A stretch of DNA of 64,000 bases from Acanthosoma haemorrhoidale. Lineage: Eukaryota > Arthropoda > Insecta > Hemiptera > Acanthosomatidae. The position numbers were made by a program, and so were the translations under genes. This document shows positions 23,431 through 34,717 of the stretch, one piece after another. Below the pieces are notes generated by a model that saw only the letters and a program-made list of their open reading frames with translations, searched no databases and was not told the DNA's origin. Where the stretch lies: the NCBI GenBank assembly GCA_930367205.1, contig OV884015.1, positions 79,809,341 to 79,873,340 on the forward strand, in the 5' to 3' direction. How positions within the stretch are numbered: position 1 is the first letter of the stretch; the number at the start of each line of letters is the position of its first letter.

Positions 23431-25371
23431 ATTAGTATTGAACCATACTTATTCGCTTTGTGTAGAAGGACACATTTTAAACTTCGCCTGTGTTATTAAT
23501 TGATAACGACTTTTATGGGTCACGAAAAATACAGGGAGAAATTAGGCTCATACAACGAACCTTAAAAAGCGAAAACAAAATTTAAGAAAAAAAAAAGAAA
23601 AAAATGATAAAATGAACATAATGCCACAATTGGTACATCGACTTCTTAACAAATCCATCAATCCCTTGACATTATAAAAAATGGTTGGCAAAGGCTCGAA
23701 TCAGAATAACCAAACACTGCTGAAAAATCTTCATAGTTAGCCAATCAAACATTTAATATACATGTTACACTTATTGTCAAAGCAAGACAAAGAGTACTGC
23801 AGTCTTAATTTGTCAAGGTCTATTAATTAAATATATCTGTAGCATCCCTAGGCAGAGCAATCGTATTCAGATACGAAAAGCCTTATTTAATTTTAAGATT
23901 CAGGTTCAACAACGTTTTGGATTAGAGGGAATGTATATTTTGTATTCAAAGTTATACGTGATGTTTCCGTTGTATTGTTGATGTTCATTTCATAACTGAT
24001 ATAATTTCATATGTTTCTCACTATTTTTTCTTCTATACTACGTAATCCAAATGGTTTTATAATTATTCGACGAAAATTAAAGGAGGAGCAAAATAATAAT
24101 GCGCAATAGTTAATTGCGAGAGTTTTTTAAAATTTATTCTTTTAATACTACTGCTACAATTAATGCTGTATAATGATATAACAGGCCATGAAGAAAAACT
24201 GTGAATAGCACCGAAGATATAATGAGCTAAGATGATGTTGCCGTTTTTAATCTAGTTAATTTTTTAATAATACAGAAACCATATTTTTTTTCTTTTTCAA
24301 AGGCAGTTAAAAAAAGTTTTATAACGAGATTATCATTGATCGACTTTACCGGTCTAATACGCAATAGCCAAATGAACAGTGAAAAATATTTTTGAACGCA
24401 AAAATATGTGGGTTTGTTTTTCATTTATTAGCATTCCTTAAATTGTATATACGCGGTCATATTTGAGTTTGTTGTTCTTTTTTAATTTAAAGCTATAACC
24501 GAACGGAAGGTTTTACCAACCATTGTTAATAACTACCCAAACATTCCGAAATACCGTTCATCGCTCATTGGCCAAAAATGACACTATAGTGCCGAGTTCA
24601 ACAATTTACTTATTAATAATTTCTATTAATGTTTTTCTTATGGTGATTTTGTACCATAATTTGTACCGAAGTCTCCAACGTAGAACAACGTAACCGAAGA
24701 AACGTCAAGATCAAACTCTCTTCCGATTTCATTTTCGATGAAAGGCAATGACATCACAGCTTGGAGTCATGCAGATGATCTTCGATCACCTAACGCGCAC
24801 TCAATAAAACCAAACGGTCTGTTAGATTTTTCAATTGAAATGAACTTTCACTCAATGAAGGAGAAAGTAAATCAATGATAATATGACCTTTCTTATTTCG
24901 GATCCGGCAAAGATCAAGAACCTCAAGTAATCAATTTCGTGCTGTGATTTTCTGTCATGAGGAACAACTGTTGTTACATTAGAAAAAAGGAAAAGTTGTT
25001 ACCCAACCAGTTGATGGGTATTAAATAAATATCACGAATTTAGATAGTTACTCTAAACTATTGAGCCATCGTATACCATATCAACCAGTGATGTTATATC
25101 AGTTGCAAAATACATAATCCCAAAAGTAGACTCAATAAGGGCAAGTATTTAATGTCTCTCTACAAATTATTTTTCAAGGCGGTTTCGGCTACCAGCGCTG
25201 TTATTTTCATGGTTGGCCAATATGATAAAACACACTAATATCCACATAGATACTAATATAATGCTAAAATATTGAAAATTTTTACGACATACATTTGTAT
25301 AACAAATTCAGAAGATACAAAAAAAAGAAAATAATGTTATCTACAGAAATAGCCATTTTGATATAAAATAT
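23431..25371. other. AT-rich non-coding DNA
   Basis: The frame at 24227-24424 and others lack motifs. Nothing recognised. Confidence 0.4.
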
Positions 25372-25936
25372 TTTTAAAATCAACAACAACAACAATCTTT
25401 ATTGTGCAATAATTACAATCTGCCTTTTATAAGGCAATAATAATTGCCTGCCGTTTCAGTCTCCGAGGAGGATTATAGGGATGAGTGGCGCAGTGCAAAG
25501 ACTGTGCTACAGGATTAGGGTGGTTGGAAAGGCTACTGTGGAATTTCATAAACTTGGAAGGGATGAGTTCTAGAATGTAGGGTATATTAAGGTCATTATG
25601 AAGGGTTTTGTTGCTGACATAATAAGGGGCATTTACTATTGTTCTCAGGACTTTGGACTGAAAGGATTGGATACGCTTGATGTTCGACTTTTTTGCTGTC
25701 CCCCATAGCTCTATTTCGTATGTCCAGATTGGTTTAAGTATAACTTTGTAGATTAGTAGTTTATTTTCTATTGAGAGATGGGATGTCCTTTGAAGTAGTC
25801 TGTACAGTTGTCCAAAGCGTCAGTTTAGTTCTTGTCTTTTTAGTCTCGTATGTGGGTTCCAGGTCAGCCGTTTGTCGAGATGGAAGCCTAAGTACCGTAC
25901 TTTTGAATGTACTTTTGACAGGGTTTTAAAATCAAC
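25372..25936 (-). mobile_element. Family-1 jockey-like element, copy B, with 13-bp TSD
   Basis: TTTTAAAATCAAC lies at 25372-25384 and 25924-25936. Between them is a minus-strand family-1 copy. Its 3' end (left) carries a TTG-triplet tail after AATAAAG, and most of the 3' UTR is missing: the end of the coding region (CGGAGACTGAAACGGCAG) joins almost directly to the terminal hairpins. At the 5' junction (right) about 23 bases not found in copy A include the word GTACTTTTGA twice (25897-25906 and 25909-25918). The coding part has a stop (AACTGACGC in place of an arginine codon) and other defects. Confidence 0.85.
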
Positions 25937-28402
25937 TCAAAATTATAAACACATCAACAAAAAAAGATAACAATCGTAAATTACCATTACCATTCTAAAA
26001 GCGAAATTTATCGTTGAATATGAATAAAATAAAGTGATAGTACCTTAATATATAATATTAATTACAAACAAAAAATCTTTTGACAGCATTCCGAGTTTCC
26101 GAAAACGCACGGGCATTTTTAAAAAATCGTGTCGATTAGCAACACCCTGCAGTCGGCACCGTTTAATGAATATAATCAATCAGCTTTGATGTGAAAGACG
26201 GCATAGCATCGGGGTCGGGGAACTATTATTTTCCATAAAAATATATATTGGGCTTCCTAAAAACGGAGTTTTCAAAATTTTATTATGTTATTAAAATAAA
26301 TCGATACATGTTTTGTAAGGATATTGATATTATGAACATTTCAACATAAGAAAGGGTCTTAATGGCATATTACTCATGGGCACAATAAAAAAAACTAAGT
26401 ATAAATAATATGACATAAACACATGTTTCATATAAATTAAAATGGGGAGGATACAAAGTTCTTATAACTAACTAATTAAACCGAAACATTAACACTTTAT
26501 ATAGCCAAGTGCTTAACCCACACTTTCCTGCACTAAGCTAAGCTTTAAATCCTTCAATGATTTCTATGCTATATGGTTAAAAACTTCATCGAGAAATTTA
26601 CGTTCAAATTCATAGACAAGTAAGTAATTCGAAAATCATTCCAGATAGATCTCCATGCGATTGAAATGACATATATTTGCTATAGTTAATTACAGGGGTT
26701 TGTAAAAAAATGTATGTTCGTATCAAATCCATACTGAACGGGATGACATGACAGTGACGTAGCGTAGAATCGCTTGATGATGGTCATCATTACGCTCCAC
26801 TCCTCACTGTGTCGGCCAGCTAACTGTCAACACGTTCCATCTCGGCACCTGATGCAGATATACCGGTTAGGAGAAAAGTGGTCCACTCTAAGCGGCGAGA
26901 TGAAATCTCATTCTCTTTTTTTTTTTTTCTAACTATGGTCCTTTGTCAACCACTTACAAAAATGTTTTGAATAATAATACAGATTTGATGAAAAGTGAGT
27001 TTACTACGTCCATACAGATTGTTGCTGAATGTTTTCGATGCAATGAATAGAAGCAAAATAACTTATTGTTAATCGGCTGCTTATAATAACTGTAAGTAGG
27101 TTTAATATTCTGCTTATAAAAACATGTCAACCACACAGAGTTATGGATGAGGAAATATTCCACTACTCAATTTTATCATCATAAGTTAAACCAGGGGGTT
27201 GTTAGAAGCGTTATGGAACTTGTCATTTAAGGAATAAATAAAATAAAAGATCTATTAAATTCAACAATTATTATGATTGAACCACAACGACTGTTCTTAA
27301 ATTGACCACAACAATTTATGCAAACAAACATTTACTTCTGAATCACTGCAGTAATTAACATGACTATATGAGCTATGTAAATAATTAATATTTCTCTATC
27401 ATACCAAATAGAATAATGAAATGAAAAATAGAATATGAAAAAAAAGTACACATTAATAGAGTATTCACAATGATGAAGTATTATAAATAATTAATATGTA
27501 ATGCGTGTTCGGGGTTTGGTGCCTACAAGCAGAAAAACCCATTAAACTAACAATAATTGTGTGATGGATTGATTTTGGCTTGCATTTTTTCCTTAGTCAA
27601 AACATTTATTTTTTGTTGTTCTTCATGATTATTTTTTTTATATCAATTACGAACTTCATCGTATTTAAAAAAACAAATACAGTTATAAACAAAATTAAGG
27701 ACGTATAACGTGATTAAACAACATAGGTTACACAAAAAACTACTACATATTTTTGTCCATTAACACTTCATTTTACTTTTTAATCATCTAGATAACACTT
27801 AAAACTATTATATTACCATTTTATAATAGATTTGCATGTCATGTAATTTATATTCCCATAATACGCGTTGTGGCATTCAAATAAAAAAAAATTAGAATGT
27901 TTCAAAGTTTAAAAATTCAGATGAAATGAATAATTTTTAAGACCACTATTGTGGAGTAGGCTGCAGCCAACTGGAGTACCTTCTAAGGGACAAACAAGCC
28001 TTGACATTTTAAGACCCGGTGTTTACCAGTAAGTAGAATCAAGCAGTCTACACGGACTAGGCACCAAAGTGGACTCTGAACCTTCAATTTAAAAAAACTT
28101 TTCATTATAGGAATACACTAGAATTATAGAATTAGTGTATACCCTCATGGACTATATGAAATGTACCTTAGCTACAGTAAATATAAGGAGCACTCGGTGA
28201 AATATTAGTTCATACAGATTCATTGTAGATTCTAGAATATTACAAATCATATGGAATGTACAAAATAACAAGTGACTCAGACCTATTCTGTCTCTGCCAG
28301 ACTTTCCCAGTCACCCCCTCAGCTGCCATTTTGGTGTGTTGTTTTTTATAATAATGTGTTTTTAGTATTAACTGTTCATTTTAGAATTGGAGAGACCGGC
28401 CT
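25937..28402. other. AT-rich non-coding DNA
   Basis: A GC-richer patch at 26740-26910 and the frame at 26954-27163 (minus) carry no recognisable motif. Nothing else identified. Confidence 0.4.
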
Positions 28403-28940
28403 ATACATGAATGTAGTAGTAGTATAATTCCTTTATTGTGCAATAATTACAATCTGCCTTTTATAAGGCAATAAGTAATTAAGATATATGCTCTCATTCA
28501 TACAATATTTACAGTTCATCATTCACTCGCTCATTCATACAATATTTACAGACAGCCCAGAGACCCCCCAAATCCACCGCAAAGAGAAAGCGGAGTCTTG
28601 GGAAGTCCCCCACGCTCCTCCGTCAGCCGCGTCACCGGATACTAGCCAGTGGAGGCCGACAAAGAGCGCGAGAGCCACAGACGCTCAGGACATGATTGGA
28701 GAGACTGGCCATTGCCAGGACTCCCACTGTCACGCGTTTATAGCAGGTCACGAGGCCACTGCCGTTTCAGTCTCCGAGGAGGATTATAGGGATGAGTGGC
28801 GCAGTGCATTGACTGTGCTACAGGATTAGGGTGGTTGGAAAGGCTACGGTGGAATTTCGTAAACTTGGAAGGGATGAGTTCTAGAATGTAGGGTATATTA
28901 AGGTCGTTATGAAGGGTTTTGTTGCTGACATACATGAATG
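28403..28940 (-). mobile_element. Family-1 jockey-like element, copy C, with 11-bp TSD
   Basis: ATACATGAATG lies at 28403-28413 and 28930-28940. The insert of about 516 bp is on the minus strand. It starts within the C-terminal coding region, includes the stop and the whole 3' UTR, and ends in tandem hairpins, AATAAAGG and a TAC-triplet tail. In the part both share it is almost identical to copy D at 38953, so both are young. The 3' UTR contains CTGTAAATATTGTATGAATG twice. Confidence 0.9.
28738..28929 (-). pseudogene. C-terminus of family-1 ORF2 (copy C)
   Basis: The last 60 or so residues of the polyprotein are open: TLHNDLNIPYILELIPSKFT, HPNPVAQSMHCATHPYNPPR and the end RRLKRQWPRDLL, stop at 28738. 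This is the usual C-terminus of a jockey-like ORF2 and gives the reference stop for family 1. The open frame continues upstream into flanking DNA by chance. Confidence 0.8.
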
Positions 28941-29300
28941 AAAATTTGGAGACTTGAACTTCGGACTCGGCACATTGTGCACTAGGCAATGACATGGGTC
29001 CCGGCGAGGGCCAAGTGCACTGGGTCGTTATCCGTCATTTTTCTCCCCGTCTTTGTTGTCTTTGATGATTTTTTCCGCCCCCGCCCCCTCCCCCGGCTGT
29101 GTGTGACCATGACCAAACCGCAGCGGCGCTATGACAGAGGACTGAGGGGCAGACAAGAGAAGAACGGCAGAGACATAAGAAAGGACGACTGGGTAACGGC
29201 AGAGAGAGGGTAGCTGGCCTGGCCCGACGACAGCTCACCGCTAGATCTCCTGTCTCAGATCTTCGCTCATACGCCACATGTTAGTCTCACGTCCTTTCAA
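28941..29300. other. GC-rich patch, possible regulatory or exonic sequence
   Basis: The bases at about 28980-29290 contrast strongly with their AT-rich surroundings, with a C-rich run near 29077-29095 and many CpG pairs. Frames are open on both strands (28989-29213 plus, 29035-29277 minus), as expected of GC-rich DNA, and neither protein is recognised. Confidence 0.3.
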
Positions 29301-31479
29301 TTCGTGTCCTCAAGCAGAGTAACGCTTATTTTTTGATTTTTTAATCAGTAATCCCCCCTCCGATTTCTTTTCAATACCGCACCTAAATTAGATCGTGATC
29401 ACCTCTCGAATAACAACTTAAATAAGGTCTTAAAGGAGTGGAATTTTTCAAAAGATATCTGACTACTTACGTACACTATTTATTTTTGGATACAGGGAAA
29501 TCCTGTCACATAGATCATCTATATCTTTTAAAAGTCCGGCTACGTTTAAAGACGCTTTACAGTCACTTTATTAGTAGTTTTCTTATCTGTACCATTTTTA
29601 TTTTTATTTCTTTAAGACATTACTGCTGTAAGAAAATAGCAAAATACCACGGTGATTGACTTGAGAGACTAAAAAAAAGAATCTGTTGACTATTACCACT
29701 TCATTGCAGAATTTGTATATAACTCACCGTGTGTGCATCGATTAAAAATACTTAAATACTCTAGCATACATACTATCCCCAAAAATGTTAGGAGTGCTGA
29801 GAAGAACGGAAAAAAAAAACCTTTCACTCGTTGCCATTCCTCCTACTTTTGGCATTCCACCAGAATGGTGTATACAGTAATGATAGGGCCACATACTCAA
29901 CATTCTAGAGGGGTTCCCTCACCATCAGTTGGCAATGAGTGTGACTAGAGATGGAATTTTGAGAAGGGATCATGATTTTACTGATTATTAAACGGTAGAT
30001 GTTTTGAACGATTGAAGTATACTTCATTGAAGAATTGAGGATTTCGAAAATGATTTCATAGACTGTTTGTAACCATGATCAAGGCCCCACAATAGGATAT
30101 GCTACCAATCAACCACCACGCCACATTCCTCGCAAGTTATCCACTATGTACTAATGATTAAGTCAGATAAGGGTTTAGAAAAGCTAGAATCATAAGGACT
30201 ATTTTATTGTTAATTTTCCAGTACAATGGTTTCAATTTTTAATGTGTAAGAAATAAAATAAAATATATAGAAGTCAAGAAATCAACAAACAACAGTAACA
30301 ATTTCGGTTTTAAGCATTAGTAAGTATACATGTAATTAACTTTGTTAATATAAACTCCTAAAGTAGATCTTTACAGATAGTAAATGCTAGTTATACATAA
30401 GAAGTAGTAAGTAATATATTCTACAACCCCTTGTTCCAGAACTGATCTCGAATTTCGGATTGAAATATTTAGCTGTTCAATACAAATTCAGAATGGGGAA
30501 TCGCACAGATACAAATAACCAGAATTTAAGTTAAGAGAAGTAAAATGATCCTTTGTTATCCATAGACAATGGATTTTCGCCATAAGTTACTAAGTAACTA
30601 GTGGTTATTAATATAAAATTGTATTCAAATAAATTTCACGTCACTACTTCAATGTCACAATTGTTACGCATAGTTGATCTGAAGGTCCTGAAAATCTTAT
30701 AGCTGGTGTCACATTAAAGTGAAATTCTAGAATATCGACAAAAACGTTTTGGACCGGTTTTAGTCATGTAAGTTTACTTAATGTTGTTCATTTTCCGAAC
30801 ACAGCATATAACATAAAACGAATAAACTCCAGCTATAAATATACGTGCAAAAGTGTTGACTGAAGTCCTGCTACTTAAACGGTAGAGCAAGGACAGGGAA
30901 ATTTCGGACCTAGCCGACCACCGACAGACAGCGCTTCACTGCACATACCCGGTCGTAATCAAATAGCCACGACTGAGGAATCGTAGAGGTGGAACCGTTA
31001 TTTAGAAGTACCTCAAGTCCGTTTGAATAAAACCAGCTTACTCGTGTTTTCTTTAATGAATCCTTGGTCAATTAATTATGATTGTTTCAAATTGAGGATT
31101 GGACTAAGCAATCATAGTTGTAAGAGTCTGAGGATAAACAAAAGGTAAAAGTTTATTGACTTAAATGTGAAAACCACTTAACATACTAAAGACTAAATAT
31201 ATGTCATACTAACTAAAAGAAGACAAGCTGTCAAAGATGTCAAAATCAATTCAACCATGGGGTGTAAATCCCTGATCTTCAAAACAAACCAATTTTTTAA
31301 TAAACCATTCCTGTCTGCCATGAACATAATTTAAATGCCTTCAACAATGAACCTTAATTGTTTTCAATAACTTGTGATACCCATACACAAAAAAATTATT
31401 ATCAATCCCCCTATTTAATAAATAATTGAAACTAAAATGAGATCACATTTTTCGTGTTCTAGTTCTACAGTTCTACAGC
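29301..31479. other. AT-rich non-coding DNA
   Basis: Frames at 29438-29659 and 29733-29948 lack motifs. A 14-bp palindrome, TGAAGTATACTTCA, lies near 30015. Otherwise nothing recognised. Confidence 0.4.
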
Positions 31480-32140
31480 CTAGGACACCTACTTCACAGC
31501 CCGGCTTTAACAGTACGCCTCAAGCTGCTGATTTACCAGAGCGTCCTGAGACCTGCTTTGATGTACGGGACCCCACTATTCAAGTATCTAACTCCTAACA
31601 CTCTAAAAACGCTCCAGCAATTCCAGAACAGAGTTCTCCGCACCTCCCTCAAACATACCCCGTTCGACCAAATGAAGGCAGACGAGATCCACGAAAAATT
31701 TGAAGTGCTCACCATCCAAGATTTTATCAAGAGACGACACATCAAATTTTTCGATTCAGACCTCATAGAGCCCTGACGGGGACTGAACGATCCACACCCA
31801 GCCGAAAGATCGAGTTCGACTCAACCGAAGCACCATGACCCATTCTACCTGCTCAGGGTGGGTCGATCTTCAGAGGCGGGGCCAAGTATGACCTGGCCGA
31901 CTACAAACCAATGCCTAGTACCCCTAGGCTCCACCATAGGTAGACTCTCACTACCTTCCCAAACCCACCCGCCTCCTTTAGGCATCCCACACCCCATATC
32001 CTTCTCATAAATCCTTCAAATAGGAGTCCCCTTAGTGAAAGGCACCCATCAAACCAAAATAATTTTCCTTTTATTTTTCCCACATCCTATTTTTTATAAG
32101 TTTGAGAGCTATGGGAAATAAAAAAAAAAAAAAAAAAAAA
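31480..32140 (+). mobile_element. 5'-truncated jockey-like element with poly(A) tail (family 4)
   Basis: It holds the C-terminal coding end, a GC-rich 3' UTR of about 340 bases and a clean run of A at 32120-32140. It differs from family 1 in having a true poly(A) tail. I could not establish a target-site duplication, partly because the right side abuts a family-2 fragment. Confidence 0.75.
31492..31776 (+). pseudogene. C-terminus of a jockey-like ORF2 (family 4)
   Basis: The frame reads LHSPALTVRLKLLIYQSVLR, ALMYGTPLFKYL, LKTLQQFQNRVLRTSLKHTP and KRRHIKFFDSDLIEP, ending at TGA 31774-31776. It is the post-catalytic region of a jockey-clade polyprotein, uninterrupted over its surviving length. 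The end is similar to the family-2 tail (F-I-x-R-x-x-x-x-F-F-D-S), so families 2, 3 and 4 form one related group. No catalytic residues are included. Confidence 0.75.
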
Positions 32141-32147
32141 GGGATCA

Positions 32148-32665
32148 AAATGTAGCGATGCTACAGGAAATACAAAAATAATTTGTAAATATATTCGCCT
32201 GAGTATCTATAATTGTATATAATTATCTGTAAATTTAAAGGGGCTATGGAGGGGAAAAAAAAGGATCTTTAGTAAAAGTGAGTTCATCCGCCGGAGACAC
32301 ATCAATTTTTTTGACTCGTTGCAGCACCTAACCAACCCAGTGTTTAACACTATGGCCCCAACACCCCTTCCGCATCGATGGCAACAGACTGTCGGGGAAA
32401 AATTAGTTTAAGAATTAGTATGTAAGTTAGTTTTAAGTTTGATCAAAAAGGTGAGCCCCATCACCTTTATTAGTCAGTTTAGTCCAGTCACGTATAATGT
32501 GTATCATTATACTTGTTTATTCATTATATAATTTTTATAAAATAACAAAAGCGACGCGACAGGAAATACAAAATAATTTGTAAATAGATTCGCCTGAGGA
32601 ACTATAATTATCTGTAAATTTAAAGGGGCTATGAAAGGGGGGGGGGAAATGGATAAATCTTTAAT
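32148..32665 (+). mobile_element. Two family-2 3' ends in tandem (copies 2b and 2c)
   Basis: 2b (32148-32270) is only the 3' end: the TGTAGCGATGCTACA hairpin, CTGAGTATCTATAATTG, and GGGGCTATGGAGGGG. 2c (32271-32665) adds the coding tail (EFIRRRHINFFDSLQHLTNP from about 32287) and the full 3' UTR. The UTR has the AAGGTGA...TCACCTT hairpin near 32449 and a G run at 32637-32647 followed by AATGGATAAATC. The frame near the C-terminus is disturbed at a C-rich run. Confidence 0.7.
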
Positions 32666-33066
32666 TTCTTTAAAGTAACAAAACCTGTACATAATGTAGC
32701 GTCCCAATTAATAAATAATACATGTTTAATGGTGTCACTTTAATGGACTACAATTACAAGTCATTAAAACTATCATAAAATCGTTTTCACGCCTGTTGCA
32801 AATCCCATAACGTATGTTGTATCGCACTTGACGTGAAGTATTTTATTGATGTATTGACTTTCAGTGATTATTTCTCTTTTTTTTTTTCCTTCATAGCCCA
32901 TTTAAATTTACAGATAATTATATACAATTATAGATCCTCAGGTGAATCTATTTACAACATTTAGTTAAAATGTTTAAAAAAAAAAATGAGAAATATTTAA
33001 TTTCTTTAAAGTAACAAAACCTGTATATAATGTAGCGACGCGACAGGAAATACTAAAATAATTTGA
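32666..33066. repeat. Scrambled family-2 3' fragments in both orientations
   Basis: ATTTCTTTAAAGTAACAAAA, then CCTGTA and ATAATGTAGCG occur at 32665-32702 and again at 32998-33040 (plus). Between them lie a dispersed repeat (32720-32786; also at 10768) and a minus-strand family-2 end at 32886-32965 (complement of GGGCTATGAAGG... CTGAGGATCTATAATTG). The pattern suggests inversion or insertion of one copy beside another. Confidence 0.6.
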
Positions 33067-34357
33067 ATAATAAGTTTAATAAGTTAATAAGTATAATAAC
33101 AACTTTAATAAGTTGTAAACGCCGTTGTACATCTCCGGATGAGCGATATGCTACACCGGTTTGCAGTTACAACTGTGCTTCACATTTCACATCACATACA
33201 CTCGAACTCGATATGATACACCAACAAATATTAAACCCAAATATGAATGGGATCTAAACATCTATACCTGAGGACTATAACATTATAGAAATAAGTAACT
33301 AAAAAAGCCAGACCCTCAAAAGATACACATAATGTTGAAATAAAATCAAGCTTTGCTGTGATTGAATATAAATGTACTTTCCAATCTTTATTTTTACTTT
33401 ATTAATTAATTCATAACAGTGAAACGAAATGACAACCAGCAATTGCTAATAAATAGGACTGACGGCACGAAGGCGAAGGAAATCCATTTCTCAACTCTCA
33501 AGCCAAAACATTAATGATTAATAATTGCAATTTCAGAGCTCATTCATAATAGTGTTCACACATATATCAATACCAATACATACATTATGTACATACAAAA
33601 TCTGCCCAGGAAATTTCTCCATTGAAGCTGTTCGAGAAGATGTTAAAGCCATTGAAAAAGTACTAACTTGAAAGTGCATTGAAGAAAATAGTAGAAGGGA
33701 ATTTTTTCCTCAAAAGTTAGAAAAAAAAAACTGTCATTATTTAGAAATTTAAGACATCGTATATTAGCGGTTTTGAAACCACTGGAAGGGGCCATCAGAA
33801 TGAGTCCGTTGAATAGACTCAGTTAGAAACAGACCGCTTTTCCCCGTAAAATGATACCGCTTTCATTCTAATGAATACCTAGATTTTGCCGAGGACAAGG
33901 GAAAGACATACGTGATGGCGGAGACGTAGCATTGTTGAGGTAGCAACCCCTCCGAGCGCGCGTGTGACTCACAACTGGGTCGGACAGTACGTACGTACGT
34001 GGCGCTCTCATTCCGGAGACCTCTACAAGGACCCTCCACCTCCGTTGGTTCCCTTTGTCGCATCTGTCTGTGTGTCCGAGGTCCTGGCCCATTGTTTACC
34101 TCCCTCATCACGGCCACGTCGTCCTTGTTCTCGCTGTCAATCGGAGGCACTCCCCCCCCCCCATTGCTCATTACACGAGTTTTCTTTTAAATGATAATCC
34201 TACCCACGTTCCAAGTTCTGTCTCTCAACGTTATACTAAGAATTAATTAATAAAATATGTACTATGGTAATGCACTAACTAGCTAATCCAAGAATCATTT
34301 GTCGAGAGTCATCACTAACAGCCATCATGAAGAACAAGAACAAAGAGGTTGAATGGG
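33067..34357. other. Non-coding DNA with a GC-rich, CpG-rich patch
   Basis: Nothing is recognised up to about 33860. At 33880-34180 a CpG-rich patch includes the alternating run GTACGTACGTACGT near 33988. Five overlapping frames on both strands cover it, none with a known domain. It could be a promoter or first exon; there is no transcript evidence here. Confidence 0.3.
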
Positions 34358-34717
34358 TTAACATACATTTCTACATCGTCTCACTGCTTCCCGATACCTT
34401 ACGTTGTATCGATAAGTGGCAAAACTGATTACAGTAAACAAATTGGCAACACTGAATACCGAAAGTGAAACAAACACAAGGCGGTAAAAAAACAAGAGAA
34501 CAGTTTCAGAGAAGCGTATCCCTTTATCTCCCATCAGAGGCAACCGCGTTCTCCATTTTTTCTTTCTGCCTAGATCACTCTCACTAGCAGCCACCAGGGA
34601 GCCCGGGACCACAAACGATGGCAGGACAAAGGCGAAAATTTCTAGAAGAAAAGGATGGTTGCTCAGCAACCAACAAGCTACAATGCCAAAACCTACAGCA
34701 CCAGCAAACCGTGGCAA
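34358..34717 (-). CDS. Unrecognised 119-residue frame with two hydrophobic stretches
   Basis: I do not recognise this protein. The frame begins MPRFAGAVGFGIVACWLLSN and has a hydrophobic stretch at about residues 6-45, a charged part near residues 48-68 (SDLGRKKKWRTR), and a second hydrophobic stretch at about residues 73-101. That could mean a small two-pass membrane protein. The segment is richer in G and C than its surroundings. Against it, there is no neighbour that makes sense of it, no family signature, and a frame of this length can arise by chance in a 64-kb window. It could also be one exon of a longer gene. Confidence 0.15.
   Translation of the reverse strand: MPRFAGAVGFGIVACWLLSNHPFLLEIFAFVLPSFVVPGSLVAASESDLGRKKKWRTRLPLMGDKGIRFSETVLLFFYRLVFVSLSVFSVANLFTVISFATYRYNVRYREAVRRCRNVC

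Noticed and set aside
28488..28829. 113-residue frame on the strand opposite copy C, also present opposite copy D
   Set aside because: It lies antisense to the family-1 ORF2 end and UTR. Its similarity between copies follows from the DNA identity of the copies and shows no sign of coding selection.
33262..33300. Another hammerhead-like motif (CTGAGGA, CTATAA...TTATAG, GAAA)
   Set aside because: CTGAGGA with an AT-rich follow-up is also normal family-2 UTR sequence here, and no stem I pairing is visible.
33863..34246. Several overlapping proteins in the CpG-rich patch
   Set aside because: Five frames on both strands over the same bases are what GC-rich DNA gives by chance. No family motif favours one.
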